A stretch of 64,000 nucleotides of DNA, taken from NCBI GenBank assembly GCA_021904315.1, contig CM038908.1:26246501-26310500 (forward strand), read 5' to 3'. Position 1 is the stretch's first letter. Each line of letters starts with the position of its first letter. Positions 39,619-54,600 of the stretch are shown in pieces. The DNA is from Sphagnum magellanicum (taxonomy: Eukaryota > Streptophyta > Sphagnopsida > Sphagnales > Sphagnaceae). The notes below the pieces were generated by a model. That model searched no databases. It was not told the origin of the DNA and saw only the letters and a list, made by a program, of their open reading frames with translations. Both the position numbers and the translations under genes were made by a program.

Positions 39619-42600
39619 ATGGGTCCTCCCAATATGATGACAGAGTTAACAGATATGAATGTTGAGGACGTCAAAGGGTGGGATGATGATGGTGATGTGT
39701 CGCCGCAACAACTGCCACCAAGCTCTACTCCTTCATCTTCCTTTGAGGCTAATGAGGAGGCCTCTCCAATGGATCTTGCAAAAGCTGATTTCTTCAGATT
39801 CTGTGTTCTTGCTCCGAAATCGATGACTGCTTGCTCGGCCCAAATCATGCATCAGGTTCTTGGACCCGATTATGAAGAAATTCTTGCTATTTTTTGCATC
39901 TTGATATCCTTCATTTGTTTTGACAGCACCACTTGTATGGGTGGATCTCAAGAATCTGAAGCGTCTGTCTGGTCTTGCTAAACTGATCACCATGAACCTT
40001 CTTCTGTTTTTTGCAGACCCAAGCGACAATGTGTGTCACTCTTGAGCATTGTAGTCTTGAGGAATTCAACCTTCCATTCCAAAGCTGGATGTTTCAGACT
40101 CAGGTCCAAATGGAGCCATGGTCTGGCCGTAAGATCAAAGCGGACATCTTATACCAGTTCACCACAGGTGATGGCAATAAAGGTTTTGTGACTACCATCT
40201 TTAATGGTATAACTCGCAGGAACTCTTCTAAGCCAAAGCTGGAGAAAAGAGGCGGCATTCCTGTCCGGCAAGCAACCTTACAGTTGGATGTTGTCGACCA
40301 CCAAGGTGAATTGATGGAGGGAACTCAAGATGTGCAGATGTGGATGGCTCTGTTGACCAAGATGATTTGTTTTTCCGACTCATCAAATGTTGCTGCTTGT
40401 CTTGAGGAGTATCAGCATCATCATCATCACCAGCAAGTGATGATGATTGCGAACAGAATAAAGGAATCAGATGTGGATCAGTTTGTGAGTTGGGCTTACA
40501 AGCTGCGGGATTGGTTACGCCGAGGCTATGCTGAAGTGTCGCAGGAAGAGAACATGAACACAGCAATGCAGGGGAAGATGTGCATATTTTGTCTTGCTTT
40601 GACTGATCTCCTCAAAGCTTTCGAGATGGTTTACTGGTGTCGGAGGGATAGGCTTGCAGATGTCTACCTTGTGCTCCTTTCATCCCTATGTGAGTATGAG
40701 GTGGAATTAGGTGCAAGCACTCCAAGCCCTTCATTTGTTGAGAAGACTCTGGCAGATGGGGTCAAGAACCTTGTGAATTGTATCTCATCTTTCTCCTTTG
40801 CATGGATCAAATGGTTAAGTGTGCTTGGGAAGTTTGAACCAACATGGCAGTTTTGTAATAGATGGAATACCATTGAGTTTGACATTGAGACCATCTTTGA
40901 ATGTCAACGAGTTGAAGATGAGTACGGGAAGGCTGTCACGCACCTTATACAACACAGCAGCAGTGTAGAAATGTCAAACAAAAGGGTGAGGAGCCAAATC
41001 TCAAGAGTTTCCCTTGGGGCAGCCCCAACACTACCTGCCTTTTTGGTGGCTGCACATGCGTTGGATGGGTGGATGAATAATGCAGCTGATTGGGACCCAA
41101 CAAAGGAGAATGTGGAAGAAGAAGTTAGATTGTCCCAAAAAACAGCAATGGAAATGTGGTTCAATCAGCTATATAAGGGACCTAACGGGTCGAAGAAAGC
41201 AAACAGATTGTCAAAGCATTTTGAGTTGGCTTTGTCTGTTCAATTTCAGGTCACGAAGCCATTGGTTGCATATTTGCCACCTTTTCTGGCAACCAGGTTC
41301 CGTGAGAGTTTCATGCAGATCCTTTTGGACATTGCTTTGTCCAGACCAGAACTTCTGAAGAAATATTCTTCACATGCTGCTGGTGACGTAAAATCTCTCT
41401 TTCAAGCTGCCATCAAACTGATTTGTGAATGTCCATACACATTCACAATCCCACTCTTGCCGAATGAGGTCCGTTTGCTCTCAACCCTGGCAGGGGCTGA
41501 AAGTGACGAGTTCCACCGGCTTGGGAAACTTGCACTACTTAAAATGGCAGCAACTTTTGTGGAACTGGATCCAGGAGGCCAAAAAACCATTGAGCAGCTC
41601 AGAAACAATGTCCTGAGGCCATGGATCCTGAAAGCCATAAACCGTGTGAAAGGATCATCACAATCTCAGAGCAGCCAAGTTTCTGCAATGGATTCCCTCA
41701 AGACCGTGGATGGATTGTTTGACTTGGGTCTCGATCCCTCGTGCCTATTGGCACATTCTTTGTCTTCTTTGGTGGTTTCGGTGAGCCAACAAAACTCACC
41801 TAGCATGCGGCTCTTTCTCATGGATGCAGAGAAAATCGGCCAGTTACATTCACCTCTTCAAGTTCATTATCAGCAAGCTGTGGTGACCATGATTTCTGCA
41901 CAATTGCGATATGCAGAAGCACTGTCTGATGTTTATCGAATTGGTCATGAAGCTTTGGAGGGAATCTGCACACAAACTCCTCAAGGAACCTTGATCATCC
42001 AAAAGAAGTAAGTGCTCTTCTGAGTGTTGTTCTTACGTTGCATTTTTTTATGATCCCATTTGGGATCAACACTTGTGGGTGTTAAGGAAGATGGCAAAAT
42101 TAGACCCTTGCTTGCACCTCTTCTAATGAAAGTTTCACTGCAATATATCTTCATGTGGTCATCATGTTGGCAGGATGCAGGAGGACCTATGTGTAGCACT
42201 CCTGGATGCAGTTGACAAAACCCATCAAATCATTCTGGATGACGCACTAGACAATGAAGCAATCAGGACAATCTCAAAGTCTGATTTTGTAATGAGCTTG
42301 ATGAAGATTGGAGACTGTCCTCCCCGAATCCAAAAGCACCGGATTTTCTCAAAAGTGAGTGAGACATGTATGTCATTGGGGTCATCTTTGATCGAGGAGA
42401 CCATAAGCATGGGAACCCTTAACCTGATCTCACAAATGGATGGTGGTGGGACATGGCATGTGATCTTTACATCACGTGGCTTCCATAACTTTGTTGCTGC
42501 CCTTGATGCAGCCCTCCGAGATCTTGAGGTCTATAAAAGGAGGCTCAGAGCATGTGATATTCTGGTGACAATATTTTGCTCCTTTTTGAGTGAGCGAGGT

Positions 42601-45600
42601 TTGTTGATCCAAGGTTTTGAAAATTGGTGCGAGTGGCTTGCAGAAAGGAAAGAGAACTGGGGTGACTTTGCTTTGTTTGAAGTGAAGTTATTAGATCATT
42701 GGCCTGATGTTGCTCATGCATCAGTCTTTGACAACTTGGATGCGATTCTCGTCTTACACCAGTCCAGGATATTCATGAATCTCTTGGAGGAGAGTGTACA
42801 AGATCTCTTGAATGTTGATGAGATATGTGATCTCCCATCGTCAATGAGTTCACATCATCCTCACCTTGTTGAACTTGGAGAAGAGTCTTCTTCTTCTTCT
42901 TCTTCTTCTAGCCTATTATATCCAGGAAGCATTCACATGGTTGACGCATCACTAATTCCACGTTGCATGAAGACTTACAAACAGGAGCTGATGCCATATG
43001 TTGAGCGAAAAGGTCTTGACAAAGTGAACATGGATAGAGTCTGTTCTTTGTGGCATGGAGTGGGACCAAGCCAAGTTGAGACTGAATTTGAGTTGGCTAG
43101 AAATCAACTTGATGTCACTGACACAAAGGGTTCCTGGCTGATGAATCTGATTCGTGGGAAAGAGCTTGACATGGTTGAGCTGATTCACGCCTGGGTCGCC
43201 ATCAAAGCCAAAGGTGAGCTAGCCAAAGCTTTGCTTAGAGTGGCTGGGATCTTCGGCTTTGAAGAAACTTGTGAGGGATATTTGAACAAAGTTGAGAAAT
43301 TGATCAAGGAATGTGAAGGCGGATGTACATTGGAGGATTTCAACGAGCTTCACAAGCGAGAGGGGAAGGCAATTTTGGCCTTTGTCTCAGAGTATGAAGA
43401 GTTTGCATTGATGCGACTGGCTGAATCTGAGCCCCTTGTGATGTTCTTGAGGGAAAACTTGGATGAGGATCTGAGGCATTTGATTGATGCTATCGAGGAA
43501 CACTCGGATCATGATTTTCTTCAAGAAGCAATGATTTCAGATCTTATTGACCTCCATAGTATGTACATCAAAATTTTGGGGATTTGGGAAATCTTGGGGT
43601 TTAGGGTTTTGCTAGAAGTGAATTAAGTATTGCAATCTCTGGTTTTTGGTTAAATTGTCAACTAGACTGTTTTACAATCGTTGATTGTTTTTATGACTGT
43701 CTTGTAAACCTATTAGGATTTCTTCTTTTGGGGATTAGGGTTTTTGTCCTTGCATCTAAATTTGCCAATCTATACTGTCTTACAATTGGTGATTGTTTTA
43801 TGATTGCCTTGTATAAATAAGGATTTCTTTCTATTGGGGATTAGGTTTTTAGGGTTTTTGTGAAAATCTTGCATCCAAATTTGGCAAAAGAAAATATGAA
43901 ATGTGATCTGTTGGTTTTTGGTGAAATCTTGGATCCAAATTTGCCAAAAGAGAGAATTTATACAACTGTTGATTCTTTTGTAACACTCTTAAACCCTCTT
44001 GGTCCCATGGTGGTTGTGCCAGGGTTCTGGACTTAATGATTGATCTGGAATTTTTTTGTTTGGGGTTTGTTTCAGGGCTCTTCCGGCCTCTTTTAAAGTC
44101 AGAGACACCTTCATTTGAGCAATTACGAAAATTGATCTCCAATGAGGTAAAAAATTCAGAAGCTGGTGCAAGTGAATTAGCGGTGAAGCTTCTGACTTGC
44201 AATGAGAATGTGAATATATTGAGGCAGATTCTCTCCACCGTTGCAAACCGTGGGCTTAAGATGCGGGATCACATCAAACGGATACTAGATGGTGGGCAAT
44301 ATCATTTCACAGTCTATGATATGGCATGCCACCTCAGATTGAGCATTGGCTCTCACACTACCGCAGCCCAAAAGTCTGACAGCGACAGGGCACTGAAAGA
44401 AGAAAAGGGTGTTTATGTACTCTCAGATTTGCAAGATTTCCGGAGTCGTGCCCGGTTGGTTATGAGCTCTCATGTGATGCAAGCTAGGAGACTTGATATC
44501 CACTCATCTGGTACATTTTTTTTGGCTGCTTGTTACCAGTTTTTGTAATTTGAACAGTAGGGTCTGCTGCGGTGGCAGAAGATTATGTCATTTTCTTGAC
44601 CACATTATATGACATAATCTTCCGGTGATGATCATACACTCATAATAATAGTGACCAAAATGTGTCTTCTGAACATGAAAATTAGCTGAATCCACCAATC
44701 TATTCCATAACGTCATGGAATGGCCTCACCCTTGCTCATTACGTTGGGTGTGTCACCAGAATGGATGTCTGAAAGTAACAGCAAGTGTGAGATAATAAGC
44801 ATTTTCTATTGGCAGACTTCTTCATTGACTGCTTTGAACTGGGTGATGTAGGTATGTCCACAGCAGATGCAGACTCGGAAGAGGCAACAAAAAAGTTCAT
44901 TGATCAAGTCAACATTGTTGAACACCTGGTCACTTCCATTTCAGAACTTCATACCTCGGGTCACTTTCAGTTCGCGGAATATAGTAATGTGGTCTCAGGC
45001 TTAGAGAACTTGCAAGCACTGGAAAGAGATGTTGAATGTGAGCTTCAGGATTGGTATGGTGCAGTAAAACAAGCCCGTGCAAAGCACCCATGCCTCAACT
45101 ACTTCCGATCCATGGAGCTGAGATTATTTCTTGAGGTGTTAAGGCGCAGTCCGACTGAGGCAATAATGGAACCTAAAGAGAGGACATGCTTAGAGTTGCT
45201 TGAGTGGGCTGGAATAAAGGATGGTAATTTTGCTCTTTGTAGAGCTCAAGCTATTGCCAAGACTATGCTACAGAAGCTCATTTTTCCTGATGGGAGGCAC
45301 CACCACCAAGAGGTGAACAAATCTTATCTTTTGGGTTGTTTGGATGTGATTGCATTCTCACTCGAGAGTGCTTTTGTTAGGAGAACAGTGACAAATACAG
45401 TAAATCCCTCTGAGGTTGTTATGACAGAGCATGGATTTGATGAGTTGGTTGAGTTCAGCAGGAAGACTCGAAAACACAGCAGTGGTAGTGGTTTGATTAT
45501 TCTGGCTTTGGTGGAAGATCCACAAAGTGAACTAGATGCAGTTGTAGAGTTATTTCATAGACGAGGGATTAGTCTTCGTGACATACCGAGAAATGTTTTA

Positions 45601-48600
45601 CTATGTTCCATGACAACCACCTGGGAAGAAATCCATCTCTTACTGCTGCGCTGCTTCAAAGAAGATGAATCCCAAGATTCAAACTCTGGCTTCTTCTGCA
45701 TTGCCTATGTGGAAAATCTCAGCTTTGATTGCCAGAGTCAGTTTCAAAGCACTCTTCAAGAGATGATCCAGGAACAAGAAGACAACCAACCACAGAATAA
45801 TATTGTCATTCCCAACAACATTGGGGATCAGAAGAATGTGAAATTTTGTGAGAAACTGGCGTTGGTGTGCTGTTCTAAGGGCCATCCACTTCTGGCCCTT
45901 TCACATCATTTGCATGTCCGAGTTTGCCATATGGGTGGGGCCCACATCAACAACATCCAAAATCAGCTACCAGCAGAGTGCGGCAATATGCGGGTTGTCA
46001 CTTCCAATCTCCCTGGCCTGGGGAAGACTATGTTCATCCACAAAACTTCTCCAGTATGCAATTCATTAGCACCCAACCGCATCCTTTCACATCCCATACA
46101 AAATGATAATAACTTTTATCATTGTTATTGTTATGTTTTCATAATTATAATAATAGTAATGAGAACATAATAGTTATAATATTAATGATACAAATTGTCT
46201 TAAGTTGGTTAGCTAATCAAGGTTTGCTGTCCAACACTTTGGCATGGATGGCTAAGTAAAAGTCAATTGTGTGCAATGTTCCCATAATGTACCCTTTCTG
46301 AGTTTGGATAGCAGTGTTCCACACCCTTAAGACTTTTTCCCCTTTTTGTATCGTTGCCTCATTAGGGAGGTAACATAACATGACCCTAAACCCTAATTGC
46401 CGAGTTTTAGTGTTTAGGGTTTAGGTACCTGGGTTTAGGGTTTTCTGTTGTTGTCTCTGATAAACCTAATTACCTAGGTGCTAATTGGCTAATTACATCA
46501 GTGCTAGCAAAACTGGTCCCTTGAGTCATGTTTATGTTCCATTAATCAGTTGATGATCGCTAGTTAGGATTGGATCCATGTGAGTGATTTAATCTTCCTT
46601 TTTGCAGGAGCTGGTTCAGACATTGTGCATACAGGGGAGTGTTTCAAGGAACACATTGATTTTGAGACTAAAAGAACTGAATTTACAGCCTGACAGCATC
46701 TTACATCTCGACATCTCGACTGTCCAAAGTTCTGAGGTGCTCAATATGCTGCTATTTGAGCTTCTAATTCTTGGGTCTCTAAAGTCAGACACTGTTGGGA
46801 TTTTTCATTTGAAGACAAATCATGTATTTGTCGAGCTTGCAAATACACTCTTTAATGAGCTTGCATTGAGCCTCCTGGTTTGTCGCTGGTTGAAGAATGA
46901 TATCATGACGTGGGATTTGGGAATGCTCGAAGTGAGTGATGATACCAACAGCAACACCCAAGTTGTGTGTATTTACCTCCAACAGCTGGATTCAGGGCAG
47001 CTCGAAATAAGCGATTTGATCTTTGAAGGACCCAATTGCAATGTGAAAGCTCTTACTTCAAGCCAATGTCAAGTCCTTTTGAAGAAGCACTTTACTGATC
47101 ACATGAAGGACCCAGACTCAATGACGTTTGCAATCCTTGACACGTTCATCAAGTTCTTCTCACGTCAACTGAGGAACTTAACCAATAATGATTTCTTCAA
47201 CATCGAAAACTTAAAGTACATGGAAGCAATGCCAAATATCCGATCATATCTTGTGTGCACACTATTGGAGGTTTCCCGGGATCTCTCTTTGCGGTCTGTG
47301 AAGCCTTGGCTTCATGAGCAGCAAAAGTCAAATGGTAGGAGCAACACAGACTTGACTATGGCTGCTCGCTTTGATGGGATGCTACGGTGGTCCGATAGCA
47401 ACCATGTTATGGTTTTTTTCCAAAGAGATGGACCACCTTCCATCCTCTATCGGGATGTGGACCTCGTACCAAGGTCCATGATACAACTTTTTGCTAGCCA
47501 AAGGTTGAGCTCAGAGAAGTGCGGAATGCCCAATTATTCAACAATGTCATCTGAGGAGTTATGGGCAAATCTGTGGCCAATATTGCAGCGAGAGGCACCA
47601 ACATACAAACCCGAATATGTTCTCACTCCTGACAATTTCTTGAAGATGGCACTCATTGCTCTTCGTGCTGAGGCCGGTGTTCCTGTCATAATCATGGGCG
47701 AAACTGGGTGTGGCAAAACAAGCTTGTTCAAAAATTTGGCTTTGTATTGTGGTGTTGAATTCTTCTGTGTCACCCTCCATGCAGGAACATCAGAGGATGA
47801 AATCAGGACCTTTGTGGCAAAGGTGGAGGCTGTAGCTGCGAGGGGTCCCAAAAAGGTCAGTTTTTCATCCTCATTTTATTTGTGTGGAAAATTTACCTAT
47901 TGTGTAAATTGTCTCCATGGCTGAGAGGATTGTGCTTGACTGAATTTCCAGGTCTGGGCGTTCCTTGATGAGATTAATGCATGTGACCATCTTGGACTTC
48001 TTGATGGGCTCATATGTCACCAATCAATGGACGGGGTACCACTTCATCATGAGCTTGTGCTTCTGGCTGCATGTAATCCATACCGTCTGCATGACAAGGA
48101 AAGCAATCGCATTGGTTTCTCTGCCCAAGAGCTTCTGAATCCCAGCAACATGCAGCACTTCAATCTGGCGTATCGTGTGCACCCACTACCTGAGGCGATG
48201 CTCGATTATGTGTGGGATTTTGGGTTGCTTTCTCAGGATGATGAGAAAGCATACATCTCGGCCATGGTGCAAGAAATCAAGGAGCCACCAGTCCATCTGG
48301 GAGTCTTTACAGACCTATTGGTCCAATCGCAAGACTTCTTAAGACAATGCCATGGGGAAGCGAGTGTGAGCTTGCGGGATGTAAGTCGGTGTATCTCGTT
48401 ATATTGTTGGTTTTTGGAGGACCTTAAGTTGCGGCCTTTGTCAACCCAAAAAATTGTTGCCATTAGAGCAACAATCTTGGCATTTTCACACTGTTATCAT
48501 TCCCGTCTAGCAACAGGGCATGAGCGACAACAGTACCGAGATTTGTTTGCTGCTATTGTTCGGACTAGCAATCCCCATATATTCAAGTGAGAATTAACCA

Positions 48601-51600
48601 TACCCTAAGCTTCTATTGCACAGAAATTGAACCTATGGGTGGTAACTGTCAAAGAATTGCCAAAAGAAACACCCCAGTGCTACTTGTGTACCCTATTGTT
48701 GCTTTTTTCATTTTTCATTTTTTTTTCTCTTTTGGAACTTGTAACAGGTACCCTCACTATTGCACTCTTCACTAGCAAATTTCCCTTGTATCAAGCAGAT
48801 CTTATATGACCTTTTAAGCTTTGAAATTGTTGATTGTTTCTCATCTGTTTTTTTTTTTGTGTGTGGATAAACTGATTGATTCTCCAGGAATTTTGACGGC
48901 ACCCAATATGAGAAAATGCTTCAGGATGAACAAATGGACTTACTGAACCGCATGGAAATTCCAGCTGGAATTGCCAAGAACAAAGCTTTGCTGGAGAATG
49001 TGTTTGTGACATTAGTTTGCATGTTGAACCTCATCCCTGTCTTCGTGGTTGGAAAACCTGGCTCTGGGAAAACCCTGGCCCTGCAGCTCATTTACAGGTA
49101 ATGGTACTCAGCACTACCCATTTATTTCTTTGGATTCAGCAGTTTAGGGTTTCTGATATACAAGAGTTTTTTTTTGGTTTTCAAAGTTTATTTGTTTGGA
49201 TTCAAGGGTTGAGGGTTTCTGATGTACAAAAGGTTTTTTTAATTTGCAAAGTTTTCAGCAAAGGAATTTATTACTCCTGTATGGGTGGGTGACAAGAGTA
49301 AACAATGGTAGATTTCATGTCTCCATTACTACTAGATCTTTAATTCAGCTTAATTGATTGAAGTGTCTAATTCAACCAATTTTTTTTTTTATGGCTGCAG
49401 TAACTTAAGAGGCTTGGAATCACGGGATGTTTATTTCCAAAAGTTACCACGAATGTACATGCTCTCATACCAGGGCTCCCAGAGCTCAACATCTGAAGGC
49501 ATTCTCAAGGTAAAAAAAAATCTGAACATAATTCCATCATACCTCCCGCATGTGTTGCTGTCATGGGTTTGTTCTCTTGTGGTTGGTTGGTTGGTTTGAT
49601 GATGCTCCCAAGAAACATACTTGCTTCTTAAATCTCCAATGATTGCCCCCAAACTTCATGAAACGAAGAGATTTAATCAAAAAATAGATTGATTTTTCTC
49701 TAACAAATGACATCAGTTAATTTTCTGTAAGTACCAGGTAAGCTCAGAAGTTTGATTATGTTTATCTTAAGCCAGTTCGTAAAGGTTTTCAGGAATTTTG
49801 GGTTGTTCTAGGTATGCCTTATCTGTTTGAGTTTATATAAATTTTCTTCTCAATGGGCACAAAGCATTTATATATACTCAGTCACTAGGGGGTTGGGATT
49901 GTTGTTGGGTGGTTGATCTAGTGAGCTAATGATAGCCAGGAGAAAATTGGTGTGTGTTGTTAGGTGTTTGAGAAAGCGTATCGCTGTAAAAGGGACAATC
50001 AAGATCGGGATGTTTTGGTTGTGGTGGTGCTTGATGAAGTTGGGCTTGCCGAAGTATCCAGCCACAATCCCCTCAAGGTGCAATTTTATGCAAAGACAAA
50101 ATCACCCACACCTCTTTCTTGTATTGATAGGAGGAAGACTTTGTATAATACATGGAAATTACGTAAAATGGCATTATTTTGCAATCAAAACATTAAGGTC
50201 TGCTGCAGTGTCAGAAGATTATGTCATTTTCTTGACCACGTTAAATGACATAATCTTCCAGTGATGACGACTATACACATATACTAATGACCAAGCCCTC
50301 TGTTGAACATGAATTATTATTATTGTTATTTTTTGAATTGTTCAATCTGCCACCCCAGACCTTAATGCCATGGAATGGTTTTGCCTTTGACCATTATGTT
50401 GGGTGTGTTGCTTTAGCTCGGTGCCCTAACAGGCTTGCTTGGCACCTTATCCAACATAACGGGAAAGGGCAAAACCATTCCATAGTATGCAAGTTCCCCT
50501 AGAACCTGGCTTCACAAAGAAAGACGTTTCACCAAACTTTTATTGACAATCACAGGTCTTGCATGCACTTCTGGAACCGGATGGCACACAACAAGTGGCA
50601 GTGGTGGGGATAAGTAACTGGTCACTTGATGCAGCTAAAATGAACCGGGCAATCCATCTGTCACAGCCAGACCCATCAGAGGATGACCTGTTTTTGACAA
50701 GTTGTGCCATACTTGAAAGCTATGGGAACAACAACAGCAGCTCAGGCAGTGGTGGCAGCCATCAGAGCAGCACTGTCTTGCACAAGGAGCAGGAGCTACA
50801 GAGTCTTGCAAGGGCTTATTATAACTACAATTGTGTTCAATCACAACCCAACTTCCATGGTCTTCGTGACTTTTACTCCTTGATCAAGGCCCTGCGGATC
50901 ACAAGACACAACAACAACAATGCTCCATTGCGGCAACGGTTGTCACAGGGTTTGGGGATGGCTGTGTGGCGGAATTTTGGTGGCTCACCGAATGACATTG
51001 ACACATTTTCTCAAATTTTGAAGGAAAACCTGGGGCACGAGTCACTGTTGCAAAAGCCCCCATCAGTTGTCGACCTTGTCAAAGAGAATTTCCATGACAA
51101 AGATGCCCGGCATTTAATGCTCATTACAACAGTATGTCCTCTCTTATTATCTCTACTGTCATGGAGATAATAACCCAATGTTCTTTAACCAGTGTTATCA
51201 GGCAGTCCTTTGATTTTTGCTATAACCTCTGGTTTTAGGATTTTTTTTTAAAAAATCAAAATCAAAGAACCAACCCCAAATTCTGGCTTTTTAGAGAAAA
51301 ATCCAGAATAATAGAGTTATCCTTAAAGTAACCCTGTCTTCACCCTGTCTTTGGGCCTCCTTTCACCCCCTATCCTCTCTTTCAGTGGTATCCGCAAAGT
51401 AAAGACATTTTAATAAATCTCAGTATGAAATGCTGCAACTCAGCATTTAATGCACAAGGCTTGAGACTAATTATAGTAGTTGTACAGTTAGGAGCAGTGA
51501 AAATATATGTAGCGGCAGTGGAGGCACTTAGGAAAAAGGAAAGACAGGATGAAACTCAAATTTACCACCAAAATTGATGGTTTTCTGAGTTTCATCCCCT

Positions 51601-54600
51601 GTTGAATGCTAATGTACTTTTTTGCAGGTTTTTTCTGAATCCCACCCTGTATATGACCAAACTCAGGGTTCTGGTGCTGTGTTTTTCTTGCTTTATGGAT
51701 ATGACTCTAATATAACCACCAGTTCTGGGTTTTTGAAAATTTTCTTAGAACCAGCAGTTCAGGGTAGGTTCTTTGACTGGTTCTTTGATTTTCTTGAGAA
51801 CCATGATATATTCCAGTTCAAAATTGGTTCTTTGAATTGCCCCAACACTGGAAATAACCCTCACTCTTGGCATATGGATTTTCACATCAATAAATTAAGT
51901 TTGCTGTTGCCATTGATCAACACAGAAAAACTGAGCTTCCCATATGTGTTTGCTATATATCCAACAACAGCAACTGTGTAACTAGTTCCCTAATCATCAC
52001 AAACAAAACTCTTGTATTCCATGCTTTTGCAAAATATCCCAATTTAGCTAACTGGCTTGGGTGGTGGGGAATTTTTGTTCAACCCTTTTTAACAGGGCGA
52101 CTCTGCAATCAGTATCTTGGAACACATGCCAGAGTTCCAAGAGAATGTTGTTGTTATTCATGGAAGCAAGTACAAGGACGACCGTTCTGACGACTATTCT
52201 TATTTGATGCTGAGCAACATCATCCTGCACATGGAGGCTGGCAGGTAAATTAAAATCTGTAGCTTCCGGAAATGGAGATACTAGTGCTCTGAATGATCCA
52301 AAGATTATAGTAACAAACACCCCCTGTGTAAAATCCAGTATTTCCATAAAAGCTGCATTATTGGAAAGGAAGAGACTATGACCATGAAAGGTCAGATCAT
52401 GGGTGTAAGAGCCTTGGATTTCTTAAAGGTTTTGCTCCATTGTTGGGCAGGCATTTGATTTTTGCTAATAACTACTGGTTCTGGTTTTAAACTTTTGTGT
52501 CCTGAAGGTGCATATTACTACGGGGAGTGGAACAACTTTGGTCATCACTATATGACATGTTGAATCAGCATTACACAACAGTGGCAGGCCGACGGAACTG
52601 TCGCATAGCTATGGGTGCTTACAGCAACCCAATGTGCTTTGTCCATGACAACTTCCGGTGCATTGTTGTGGTGGATTTTTGTCAGATTCCACGTCTTGAC
52701 CCCCCTTTCCTGAACCGTTTCGAGAAACAAGTGTTGACATATGAGAGCATTCTGACCAAGCTCCAAAAGAAGGCTGTCAAGACTCTCGAGTCATGGGTGG
52801 AGAAAATGGCATGCTTGTCCCCCATTGATGATGTTGAGCCTGGTCAGAGTACCACCACCCCATTCCGCAAGTGTGATTTATTTGCAGGCTACCATGATGA
52901 CACTTTACCATCACTTGTGTTGCACCATATGAGCACTCAAGAAGTTGAATCCTCTGCTTCTTCTGTACCTATGTGGCTTCTTGATAGGTACCTTCTTTGA
53001 CTTCAAAACCCAACTTTTACAGGAAATCAGATATGCTTAGACTAACTAAATTGATGGACTTTTACACCTCCGGAAACAGGTAGTATTTCTTCTGCCAACA
53101 GTATCCACAATAGAACTCAGAAGTAGTACATGAGTGAATCTGATTAATTGGACAAGTTGCACAAGTCCTGCTATAAATAGTTTCATAGGGTACTACAAAC
53201 CAGTGTTGGGTGGGTATTTGATTTTGTTAATAACCGACGGTTTTTAAAAGAAAAGGTGAGAATCAGAGAACCACCACTGCTGGTTCAGGTTTTTTGAAAA
53301 GAAATTAGAATCAGAGTTCCAGTTATTTCAAAAGCCTCATTATAGAACCGGTAAAGAACCACCAGCGGTTTTATAGGCAGCTATCTGTTATTGTTGTTTT
53401 TTCAAATTTTTGGAGAACTGTGGTTATGTATTAGAACATGAAATTCTTTGACTGCAGTTATGAACCCTAAGAACTGCCCTGATAATTGCCAGGGGTCTGT
53501 TCCTGGTTTCCGATAGCCACCCTTTAATTGTTGTTGTGGAGATTTCTCTGCAACTTCATGGATCTTTTTTCTAGTGGCTTTAGCGGATGTTCTGCATCCA
53601 AGTAGTCACCAGTGGTGTGCTTAAAGGATATGTTCAGGGTGCAGGAGGCCCCAACCACTACCCTATATGTAGGCCTCTATGTCTTTTAGGCATAGATGCT
53701 TGCATATACAGGGACATGCTAAAATGAAATAAAAGCTCTTTCCTTCAGAAGCTTGTTGCAGCTTGAATGAGGATACTGTTGACTTTTTTGATTAGCAATG
53801 TCTCTTGAGTGCTAGCCAACATCACCTCTGAGTCTTCCCATTGCTTCCAGAAAGGCAACAGAAACTCAGGACGCAGATTGTGTATAATGGTTTGCCCAAG
53901 TTTTTGGGAAGATTATTATATGCTTATCTACACCCACTGTTGGGAGCTGATGAACTCAGTGGGTAGTCATGGCAGCTCGTCACTGCCGTTCGTGATGAAG
54001 GTGATGGTCTGTCACTTTGTGAGCGACTCTCATGAGGTTATGACTGCACTCATTGTCATGTTACCTTTAATTGTTGTTGTGGAGATTTCTCTGCAACTTC
54101 ATGGATCGTTCTGATAGCCACCCTGTTAACACTGGTATAAACCAGCTCTGACAATTAAACTTGAGCAAGTTTGATATCAAGTGTTTCTCCTGGTTAAATA
54201 GATTGGACAGTCTCATGGTCCTCCAGTGAAGGAATGCAGCAGGTACATAAGCTGATGGGACTGTCTATTGTTTTAAAGTACCAATGAAGTTCACTAGTCT
54301 TGAAATAGTTTTGGTGGTGATGGGTTTATGTGGGGAAAAAGGTGTAAGGAGGATTTATTGCGCACAGCCTATGCGGATGGCATGGTGCGAGCGTCTCAGT
54401 CACAACAGTGCCAGCGAGAAGTTGCAGACCTCAGGAAATGGACCCAGGTCTTCTTTGGCCAATGGCATGATAAACTGTGCCTTCACAACTTCCTTGATGC
54501 TCATGTAAGACAGTCATTATTTATCAATTTGCCTACTTTACTTCTGTACAAAGTAACTGATCCATATTATGTCTTTTGCTGGCCATTTGGAAATCACAGC

